Assembly: GCA_022562055.1 (NCBI GenBank)
Contig: JADFQA010000005.1
Span: forward strand, 38,263-102,262
Direction: 5' to 3'
Origin: Acidobacteriota bacterium
GTDB taxonomy: Bacteria > Actinomycetota > Acidimicrobiia > Spongiisociales > UBA5794
DNA: 64,000 nucleotides
The translations under genes and the position numbers were made by a program. The notes under the pieces are model-generated. The model made no database searches. It was not told the DNA's origin and worked only from the letters and a program-made list of their open reading frames with translations. This document shows, piece by piece, positions 35,670 to 43,013 of this stretch (the first letter of the stretch is position 1; the number at the start of each line of letters is the position of its first letter).

Positions 35670-36659
35670 TCAGTAGATATGGTCGTCAGACCGATCGGTT
35701 CTCCTGGCCAGACCAAGCGCAAGGACACCACCGGCGAGCAAGGTCACCAGGCTCGCAGCACCGATGGCAATGAATCGAGTTCGCAGCCGCGACACAGGCT
35801 CGTAGACCTCGGCTTCACTCGCTCCCATGGCAATCCCCCACGGAGCGATACGCAGGGGTGCATACGCCATGACATGCCACGCCGACTGATCGAGGCTCGA
35901 CGCATCCGCGTCGTGCGGGACACGCTCGACGATCGGCACGCGATCCCGTGCAACCGCGTCGTAGAGTTCTGGATGATCTCCCACCTTGAGCACGTGGCTC
36001 GGATTCGTCGAGGCCAGGACCAGGCCTCGCTCATCCACGAGGTCGGCATGACCCGTGGAACCCAGAATCCTTGCGGGCTCGACGAGATCCGTCACGAGCG
36101 GCTCTGTGAGATCGAGCAAGCCGACGAGAGTCCCCTGCCTCGAGCCATCATTGCGATACACCGGCACGCTGAGGGCAACCTCGACATGGCCTGTCGTTGG
36201 AGAAAGATACGGCATCGACACACTTCGACCATCCGCAGCAACTCCACTCCTGATCCGATCAGCGTTTGCACCGAGGTGTGTCGAGCTCTCAGGTTCTGCG
36301 AAGACGACGTCGCCATTCTCGCCGAACCACACAACGCCGCTGCTCAACGTGGCCAACCGGCCGTACACCGTACGCAAGGACCTGAGCAGGGGATTCGCAT
36401 CCATGTCACTCTCATCACCCACAGACGCGGCGAGCAACTCCAGCTCGAAGAACTGTTCGATGAGGAGGCGATCCGCCTGCATCGCTGCCATCGACGAAAC
36501 CATCATCAGACTCGATTCGGCTGTGGACCGCACATCTCGAAGGGCCGAGACGGCTGCGACGATAGGCAACGTTGTCGCCACTGCCACGGTCACTGCGAGA
36601 ACGATCAGCTCAGGGCGTCGTATTCCTTTGCCCAACACCGAACCGTGGCGGCCGGTCAT
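35670..36659 (-). CDS. Cache-like sensory membrane protein without output domain
   Basis: The 329-residue protein has an N-terminal membrane helix (~19-40), a long extracytoplasmic region resembling a double Cache sensor (GVVWFGENGDVVFAEPES, GHADLVDERGLVLASTN) and a C-terminal helix (~294-318). Only about ten residues follow. Typical Cache receptors continue into a HAMP, kinase, cyclase or chemotaxis domain, so this one is either truncated or a stand-alone sensor. It overlaps the metzincin-like gene by 4 bp (ATGA), indicating one operon. Confidence 0.65.
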   Translation of the reverse strand: MTGRHGSVLGKGIRRPELIVLAVTVAVATTLPIVAAVSALRDVRSTAESSLMMVSSMAAMQADRLLIEQFFELELLAASVGDESDMDANPLLRSLRTVYGRLATLSSGVVWFGENGDVVFAEPESSTHLGANADRIRSGVAADGRSVSMPYLSPTTGHVEVALSVPVYRNDGSRQGTLVGLLDLTEPLVTDLVEPARILGSTGHADLVDERGLVLASTNPSHVLKVGDHPELYDAVARDRVPIVERVPHDADASSLDQSAWHVMAYAPLRIAPWGIAMGASEAEVYEPVSRLRTRFIAIGAASLVTLLAGGVLALGLARRTDRSDDHIY

Positions 36660-37363
36660 GGTGACGGCGCTTTGTCAAGGTGCAGAAGCGAAACGTTTCG
36701 TTCGATGACGCGGCGAGTACAGGGACACAACAATTCTGCGTTCGAGAAGCCAGTCGCCTCCATGATTCCGCCTGCGTCGACAGCATCGCAGCCGTGATGG
36801 GCTCCCAAGAGATGACCGAGTTCGTGAGCGAGAACGACGATGTCTTCGGCCCTCGCTCCCGGATGATGTCTCACGACGACATACCGTCCACCAATGTCTG
36901 CAGCGCCGTCGCTTTTGGTCTTGGATCGTGTTGTGAGCACGATCACAATGTCGGCATCGCCGACCGGCAACGATGCCTTTGCTGAGTCGAGAATCTCTTG
37001 CGGCGACTCAGCCTTGGGTGGGGGATTCCAGTTCTTGACCGATACGGGCGTGATACTCACCCCTGTCCCGCGCAGCAGCCCTGCAGCCTCGACGACCAGC
37101 GAACGAACGCCGGCTCCCTCGGCACCGAGTCCCTGCCAGGCATCATCGGTGACTACAGCAGCGCGCAGTGACGTTCGCACGAGGACGGCTTGAGGTGTCG
37201 GAGCCAGCTGACGACCACATTCGAGAATAGGTATCTTGTCGGTCTGCCACAAACCCAAGACATCGATACCGCGCGAAATGCCGACGGCGGCAACCAACCA
37301 AATCGCGCCGAGGGCCAGGACCGAGAGAGCGATCGCACGCCCCATATCTCTGTATTCAGTCAA
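36656..37363 (-). CDS. Metzincin-like membrane-anchored zinc protease
   Basis: The motif HELGHLLGAHH near residue 180 is the extended HExxHxxGxxH zinc signature, and GGIMEA downstream can serve as the Met-turn of metzincins. An N-terminal hydrophobic helix anchors the protein, with the catalytic part outside. A TTG at 37363 lies after GGGGAGG and gives a neat start (about 235 residues); an ATG at 37345 or the far ATG at 37399 are alternatives. Cys residues near the end (LLCPCTRR) are unusual. It resembles archaemetzincin-type enzymes; the substrate is unknown. Confidence 0.65.
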   Translation of the reverse strand: MTEYRDMGRAIALSVLALGAIWLVAAVGISRGIDVLGLWQTDKIPILECGRQLAPTPQAVLVRTSLRAAVVTDDAWQGLGAEGAGVRSLVVEAAGLLRGTGVSITPVSVKNWNPPPKAESPQEILDSAKASLPVGDADIVIVLTTRSKTKSDGAADIGGRYVVVRHHPGARAEDIVVLAHELGHLLGAHHGCDAVDAGGIMEATGFSNAELLCPCTRRVIERNVSLLHLDKAPSP

Positions 37364-37589
37364 ATCCTCCCCTTTCTGTCCTGCCTTTGGAGCGATCATA
37401 CGTGAACGGGCGCCTCGGTGCTGTCACGACGCGCTCCATCACCGAGGTGAGGCATCGTTGGCTACGATGAAGCGATCCACGTGACCGTCGCTCGCCGATG
37501 CATCTCGGTGAGAACCGAATCGGTGCTCCCAACGTATGCCCCTTCGCATGCGGTTCTCGTGAGGGAACGCGCGTCAGTTTGGAGTGCAT

Positions 37590-37919
37590 ATGAGCAGACG
37601 AACCATGTTGCTTGTCGGCCTCGCCGCTGGAGCACTGCTCCTTGCGGCCTGCTCGAACTCATCCAGCAACGAAACGACGACGACTGGCGCACCTTCCGGA
37701 GGCGACAGTGAGGTTTCGATCGAGAACTTCGCTTTCGGCCCGGATGACATCACCGTTTCCGTCGGTGACACGATCGCCAGGCGGGTAGCCATCGATGTGT
37801 ACCGCAGAGAACGCAGGCACGCCCTGCAGTCGAGAAGCTGCCCCCAGATGAGAGGGACATTCTCACAAGCACATCTACTTCCTCGGATGCACCCAAGGAG
37901 AGGCAGCAGAGCGCTTTGA
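37590..37919 (+). pseudogene. Truncated cupredoxin lipoprotein
   Basis: An ATG at 37590 with GGAG 5 nt upstream starts a lipoprotein signal peptide (LLLAACSN) and a Thr/Ser linker. The first cupredoxin strands follow (VSIENFAFGPDDITVSVGDTI) and then stop resembling the family at about 37772. The open frame continues as arginine/histidine-rich residues without the copper ligands. Truncation by a recombination event is likely. Confidence 0.6.
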
Positions 37920-38780
37920 TGAGCGCGTGAGACCGCCATGCGTTCGCCGGACATTGGGTCATCGCCATGTGCTTCTTGATTGGCCAAGCCAAGGGCGTCT
38001 TCACAGAACGCTGGTATTTCGTAGGCCTTCAACTCGGCGATGGCTTCCGCGATGGCGTCCCTGAATTGCTGTGGTGCTATCGGTAGCGGCGAGTAGCGAC
38101 GAGCTTGCTACACAGGTCGCCCGGAAATCAGTGAGGACTGATACAGTTCCCAGCCATCAGGCTGCAGCAACTGGTTAACGGCCCTGCCTGACCTCGGGAA
38201 CATAGAAATCCTTCACACGCTTTCTCAACAAGGGATCGAGTTCAAACACCCACCGGTACTGTGCCCAATCGACGTGCTGAAGGCAGGACGCTCGGTGATG
38301 GGCGAACTGTTCTGAACCACCGCGCGACGGACGATGGCACGGGGAAACAGCCTGGACACTCTGATCTCCATGAGGGCGCAACCTGGAGCGCCAGCGGTCT
38401 GGATAACCTGATCTAGGCAGGGCAGGTCTATCAAGATTCGACCTCGACGCGGGACGTTCACCGGCGGCTCGGGAGGCCGTGCTCTGCAGGCGACAGATCC
38501 GACGTCGACTCCGGGTGCATCAACATCTCGATCCTAGTGCGACTTGGGTGATTCAGCCGAATTTTCTTGGGCCCACGAACGGCGATTCATTGATGCGCGA
38601 GGTCATGGAAACCTGGGGCCTCATACTGAGAGCAGCCTCAGGACTCCGCTTTTAGGACGCGCTCAGGACGCGTTTCATCGAAAACTCGTGCAAGGTATTG
38701 AAAGGCAGTGAATACTCGAAATCATTGCTATCACACGGTTTTCGGCGATTCCCCCTGGTCATCAGGATCGTAAGAGCCGT
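37920..38780. other. Non-coding, decayed end of the island
   Basis: About 860 bp with no open frame that looks like a protein; the short frames on either strand match no family I recognise. It contains a short direct repeat (GACGCG in AGGACGCGCTCAGGACGCG near 38657) and reaches the right attachment site. This is where an integrase would be expected, and none is seen. Confidence 0.5.
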
Positions 38781-38823
38781 CTGTTAATCCGTGTGTCGTG
38801 GGTTCGAGCCCCACCCCCGGAGC
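38781..38823 (+). repeat. attR: 43-bp copy of the tRNA-Asn 3' part
   Basis: Identical over 43 bp to 32212-32254, beginning at the anticodon loop (CTGTTAATCC) and ending one base after the mature tRNA 3' end. The bases before it do not form a tRNA 5' half, so it is not a second tRNA gene. Confidence 0.9.
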
Positions 38824-38890
38824 AAAAATCAGCGGACTGTTGATACATTGCGCGTGCGGTACTTGGCAAGACCATGCAGCTCCGGCTTGG

Positions 38891-41509
38891 TCACTCGTCG
38901 TTTCCAAGGTCCCAGTCGCCGAAAACTTCGTCCAGCTCTTCCTGTATTTCTTCACTGGTAGGCTCGGATTCGGCGTCGAACTCTGCAAACGGCTGGTAGT
39001 CATCCGCGAACGGATCAGGAACGTTTGGTTGTTCGGCCGGCGGCGCGGACGGTGGATTGGGCTGACTGCCACCGAGCAACGCCGAGCCGATGATTCCCTT
39101 GAGGGCCAGGTCCACGGAACCGAGTCGCACCAGAAGCTCCGGATTCCACAGTGCTGTCGCCGAACGGAGACTGCCATCGCGGTTCGTCCGTAGCCCGTCA
39201 AGCCAACTGTGCATCTGTGCCAATCTGCCGAGCTGGCTCTGAAGGGCATCCAGTATCCGCTCAACGTCGGCAATCTTCTGCGCAATGTGCTCCTTGCGTT
39301 CCTTGACAGCGTCGCCGTTGCGCGCCTTCCAGTCGTCCGAAGCGCCATCGAGCAAGTCGTCCATATCACTCATCAGATTCTCGAGTTTGAGCGCGCTTGT
39401 CCCGCCCAAAGAAGACTTGGCGCTACCGAGGTCCGCCCGCTCGATGGCGCCTCGCAGTCCATCGAGTGCGCCGAGAGCATCGTTCAGTGCTCCGCTCAAT
39501 TCGACAAGATCCGCACCGTTGCTCTGGAGGAACTCGGTGTAGCGGTCTATCGCGCCGGCGGTCATGACGATGCCGTCGAAGGTCTCGAAAGGCGATGTGA
39601 ATAATCCCCACACCCCTGACAAGATCGCACTGCCGAATCCCTCGTCGACGGCACTTGCCCATCCTCCGAATTGGTCGGTGTATCCGCTCAAGTCCAAACC
39701 AGAGATCGGCCCGGGTCCCCAGAGCATTGACCCGAGGGTGCCCGACGTTCCGAATGAGTCGATCGCTGTACCCACAGCTCCAGAAGCTACGCCGGCAAAA
39801 CCGGGGATCTCCCCGGCAACCTCTGCCGCGACCCCGAGAGCGGTGCCCTGCGCCGGGCCGAGCAGCGGCTTCAGTGAGGAAAGATTGCCTTCGCAGCTGA
39901 GCAGGGCCTTGAGGAACTTGACGTCGTCGACGTTGTAGAACAGTACGGCGCCGTCATCGACCATCCCTCCGGCAGTCAAGAGCCGATCCCAGAACCCTCC
40001 CGTGCTCACCCATTCGCGTAGTTTTGCAACGTCACCCGGGTTGATCGTCCCGGGCCCGCCGACGACTGCTGATCTTCCGTTGACCAAGAGTCGGTTGAGC
40101 AGACTCGATGCCTCGTCGGTGATGCCGTGCCACCCGCGACTACGTGCAACGATCTCGATGAGCGCCTGCTGTGCTCTCGGGAAGTCTCCGGCAAACCGTT
40201 CGATCCAAGCTTCTCCGTCGATGCCGACCTCTGCGGCGTACGCGTCGTAGACCTTGTCGAGTCCCTTGGCACGTCGGCCGCCGTCAATTACCGTCGCCCC
40301 TTCCGCCAAGACCGTTTCGCCAGTTGCGAGTTCGTCCGCCGAACCGAGCACACGTGCCGCCCCAGTTTCTACCGACGTAGCGGCTTTTGGCGCTCGCAGC
40401 CATCTGACGCCCTTGAGTCCGAGCGAACCTGCTCCCCAGACAAGTGTGATGATGCCGAATGCCAGGTCCTGCTCCTGCGCTGTCTTTCTGACGTCGAACC
40501 ACCGCTGAAGGTAACCCTGCAACCCGGTCGACCCAGAAGCGATCTTGACGAACTTTTCCTTGAACAGCGTTATCGCAGTGTGGAAGGCGTTGTACTTAGC
40601 TACTACTTCGGTGAGCAGCGACTTGAGGTCGTCCATGTAGCGCTTTTGGATTTCATCCTCAATTGCGAGCAGCGCAGTCCAGTCCTCATCGAAGCTCGTC
40701 GTCATAGTGGTGGCTGGCGCATATACGTCGGTGTAACTACTGAGATCTCCATCCCTGTATTGCTCAAGATCGGCGTCGGTGATGTCCCGCGCATCGGTGG
40801 TTTGTGTCGTGGTCACTCTTGTCTGTGTGTTTCGGTAGATGAAGTAACCACCTACGGCCGCTCCGAGTACCACCAGGGGGATCCATATCGGAAACGATCC
40901 GGTGTCATCGTCCGTGGTTGTCGATGGTGTCGCGGTCGATGCCTCCTGTTGCTCCTCTGGGTCCTGTTCTGTCACAACCGGTTCCTCTAGCTCCGACGCA
41001 ACCGGTTCCTCGTCGTCGGAGATTGTTACCGGTGTAGCGGTCCCTTCAGCAAAGTCCTGGAACCCAGAGCTCGCATCGTCTCGGATGAGCCACGTGCCTG
41101 CGAGCAGCGTTGATCCGACCGGAACGTCGACACCCGTCACGGCCAAGATTGCCGTAGATTCGTTAACCCATTCTTCGAGAGAGACCGTTACGCCGTCGAG
41201 AATCGCGCCTTCAGAGCTCGCAAACGTGGTCTCCGTGCCGTCTGAGAGTCGGTACCCGATGAAATAGCGGCCGCCGTCGGGTGTGGTCACGGCGATTGAG
41301 AGTTGGGCGAGTGGCACAAGTTCCCTGAAGATTTCGCAAGCGTTTCCTCGAGTGGTGATCTCGAAACGAGCTACTCCGTTCTCCGTTCCCAGATAACGGA
41401 ACGAAGCAATGTCCATTGCCGCTTCGCCGCTACCGGATTCGGCAGCGTCCGAGGTCGACGGATCTTCGAAGTCGTCGATTCCATCTTCAATCGGCTCGGA
41501 AGCCCCCAT
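38891..41509 (-). CDS. C-terminal part of a split large membrane protein of unknown family
   Basis: From the ATG at 41509 this gives 872 residues of an unrecognised protein. It begins with an acidic stretch and beta-rich segment, then a Glu/Thr-rich linker. One membrane helix (SFPIWIPLVVLGAAVGGYFI, about residues 206-226) leads to a long mainly helical, probably cytoplasmic region. That region has helices around IEDEIQKRYMDDLKSLL, a hydrophobic stretch FGIITLVWGAGSLGLKG, and Gly/Ala-rich segments. The tail is rich in Pro, Asp and Glu. The frame continues upstream into the neighbouring signal-peptide gene if one 16-bp repeat copy is removed. Confidence 0.6.
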   Translation of the reverse strand: MGASEPIEDGIDDFEDPSTSDAAESGSGEAAMDIASFRYLGTENGVARFEITTRGNACEIFRELVPLAQLSIAVTTPDGGRYFIGYRLSDGTETTFASSEGAILDGVTVSLEEWVNESTAILAVTGVDVPVGSTLLAGTWLIRDDASSGFQDFAEGTATPVTISDDEEPVASELEEPVVTEQDPEEQQEASTATPSTTTDDDTGSFPIWIPLVVLGAAVGGYFIYRNTQTRVTTTQTTDARDITDADLEQYRDGDLSSYTDVYAPATTMTTSFDEDWTALLAIEDEIQKRYMDDLKSLLTEVVAKYNAFHTAITLFKEKFVKIASGSTGLQGYLQRWFDVRKTAQEQDLAFGIITLVWGAGSLGLKGVRWLRAPKAATSVETGAARVLGSADELATGETVLAEGATVIDGGRRAKGLDKVYDAYAAEVGIDGEAWIERFAGDFPRAQQALIEIVARSRGWHGITDEASSLLNRLLVNGRSAVVGGPGTINPGDVAKLREWVSTGGFWDRLLTAGGMVDDGAVLFYNVDDVKFLKALLSCEGNLSSLKPLLGPAQGTALGVAAEVAGEIPGFAGVASGAVGTAIDSFGTSGTLGSMLWGPGPISGLDLSGYTDQFGGWASAVDEGFGSAILSGVWGLFTSPFETFDGIVMTAGAIDRYTEFLQSNGADLVELSGALNDALGALDGLRGAIERADLGSAKSSLGGTSALKLENLMSDMDDLLDGASDDWKARNGDAVKERKEHIAQKIADVERILDALQSQLGRLAQMHSWLDGLRTNRDGSLRSATALWNPELLVRLGSVDLALKGIIGSALLGGSQPNPPSAPPAEQPNVPDPFADDYQPFAEFDAESEPTSEEIQEELDEVFGDWDLGNDE

Positions 41510-41999
41510 GCTCGGAAGCCCCCATGTCGTTGGTCGGGCCGAGATATGAGGCGATCGCCGGTGGTCGTGGCGGGTCGGTCGCTTCTTGTTCCACAGATCC
41601 GTGATCGCAACCATCGTCGTCGCATATCTCGACCGACGTGAGGCCGGCGTCTACCGGCACGACCTCGAAGATCACAGATCCATCGGCACCGGTCGTGATC
41701 GGAATCTCCTCGGTCGTACCGTCGGCGTGCGTGACGACTGCGGTGAGAGCCAGGTCTGACACAGGGCCGTCCGCCTCTGTTTCTACGCACACTTCGACCT
41801 GGAACGGGTCAGCGGAGCGCACGACGAGCCGACCCGACCCGTTCGTGCAATCCTTATCACCGAAGCCAACAATCCGAAACTCGACTTCATCCGCCGGGAA
41901 GGCCGTCGCGGATCCCGCCGCGAACACGAAGCCGAGTGCTGCTACCAAGGTCACAGCCAAGAGAAGGACCCTCCGATTGAGTCGAATAACGCCCGTCAT
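41487..41999 (-). CDS. N-terminal part of the split protein (signal peptide plus Ig-like region)
   Basis: The 170-residue frame starts at the ATG at 41999 behind AGGAG. A signal peptide (about residues 1-34, LLLAVTLVAALGFVFAAG) is followed by beta-strand-rich sequence with paired cysteines (CTNGSGRL, VEVCVETEADG, ICDDDGCDHG). It ends early after PTNDMGASE because a duplicated 16-bp unit shifts the frame to a stop. The missing remainder is the frame of the neighbouring gene; together they would make about 1,030 residues. Confidence 0.65.
   Translation of the reverse strand: MTGVIRLNRRVLLLAVTLVAALGFVFAAGSATAFPADEVEFRIVGFGDKDCTNGSGRLVVRSADPFQVEVCVETEADGPVSDLALTAVVTHADGTTEEIPITTGADGSVIFEVVPVDAGLTSVEICDDDGCDHGSVEQEATDPPRPPAIASYLGPTNDMGASEHGGFRAD
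41495..41526. repeat. Tandem duplication of a 16-bp unit that splits the gene
   Basis: CTCGGAAGCCCCCATG occurs twice in direct succession (41495-41510 and 41511-41526). Sixteen is not a multiple of three. Removing one copy joins the frames of 41487-41999 and 38891-41509 without a stop, reading PTNDMGASE then PIEDGIDDFEDP. Each unit carries an ATG on the minus strand, so re-initiation from the second copy is conceivable. Confidence 0.85.
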
Positions 42000-42261
42000 A
42001 GCTTCTCCTGGCGTAGCGCCGTGCTTGCACCCTAGCTACCGGGTTTCTCAGCGTCCAAGAGCACCCCATGCCTTGATCCGAATCGCGGATAGCTGAACGG
42101 CGTCGATACGCCAGCCACCGTGACGCGCTGAGCGGGATCGACAACCGGTCGACCACGGTCGTTGTTAGATTCCGCGCTTGGGGTTACGCTTCGTCTTGAT
42201 GCATCTGGGCATATCTGGATGTCGTGTTGGGTCTTGATAGTGGCCCCGAAAGGAAGGCACC

Positions 42262-42902
42262 GTGAGACGTGCAACTATCTTGATGGTCGCCGCCGCATTG
42301 GCGGTGGCGTCGGTGGGTACTGCGACCGCGGCCGGCACGCCAGTGGACCTGGAAAAGTGTCGGTTGGTGTCGACGCGTCGGTGTGGGATTCGGGCGTGCT
42401 GCTCGACCTTTCGGCCGGCATCTTCCCGATCCGGGGATCAGGCCAGATAAACGGCGAGTTCACCACTGCGGAACGTTACGGCATCGAAATCGGGCTGCGC
42501 GCCCAGGAGCGTTTCTTGGGGACCCTCCCGGCAGCCCCCAACGGGAACGGCAAGATCGGGATTTACGAAGCATCCACTGGTTCCAGCGACGACCTGGGCC
42601 GGGCCACATGGAACTACGACTGGCATGTGGACCTCCGCAACGCCCAGGGAGTGGCGGCAGGGATGACCCTTGCCGACTACGACCTGACACTTGAAACCGA
42701 CATGTTTACCGCCCAGTTCGGGTTTCCTGTTCTGATCGACCTCACCTTCGGCGGGTTCATTCCGGGCAACGTGGTGCTGTACCAGGCGTCGCTGAATCCG
42801 GTTTTCGGGGCAACCGACTTTGCTCCGATGGTCGTCAGTACGTACAACCTGCGTTTGGTACTCACCCCCAAGACTTTCAACGGTCCACCGCTGGCGGTAT
42901 GA
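42262..42902 (+). pseudogene. Secreted protein with a frameshift after the signal peptide
   Basis: A GTG at 42262 behind AGGAAGG starts a signal peptide (LMVAAALAVASVGTATAAG). Around 42350-42360 the coding signal moves to another frame (KVSVGVDASVWDSGVLLDLS onward), which stays open to 42902. The body has beta-rich, Gly/Asn-rich sequence (NGNGKIGIYEASTG, LYQASLNPVF) reminiscent of PEP-CTERM-type exported proteins. No sorting tail is seen. A one- or two-base indel, natural or from sequencing, explains the split. Confidence 0.6.
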
Positions 42903-43013
42903 ATCCAAGTGAACGTTTCTTAGCGACCATCATGTAGCAACGCGTTCGAGGGGCGTAGCCACGCAAACCGGTGTGCTGCGGAGCCCGTCGGGCCCAGGAA
43001 TCTCTCCGACAGG

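Larger units (their letters stand above)
32255..38823 (+). mobile_element. Genomic island inserted at tRNA-Asn, integrase-less remnant
   Basis: The segment runs from the end of the tRNA to the end of the repeated tRNA 3' fragment (6,569 bp). It holds a transposase remnant, a two-component system, a cupredoxin lipoprotein, a Cache-like membrane protein, a metzincin-like protease, a truncated cupredoxin and decayed sequence next to the right end. No integrase, excisionase or relaxase gene is visible, so the element is probably a stranded, immobile derivative. Confidence 0.75.

Noticed and set aside
38781..38823. A second tRNA-Asn gene
   Set aside because: Only the 3' 43 bp are present; there is no D arm or 5' acceptor strand upstream, so it is an attachment-site copy.
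32255..38823. An integrase or relaxase within the island
   Set aside because: No open frame in either strand shows a tyrosine or serine recombinase motif; the only mobile-element protein is a transposase remnant.
42162..42261. Upstream extension of the body frame of the secreted protein as its real N-terminus
   Set aside because: The extension has no signal peptide or ribosome site, whereas the other frame from 42262 has both; a frameshift is the better reading.
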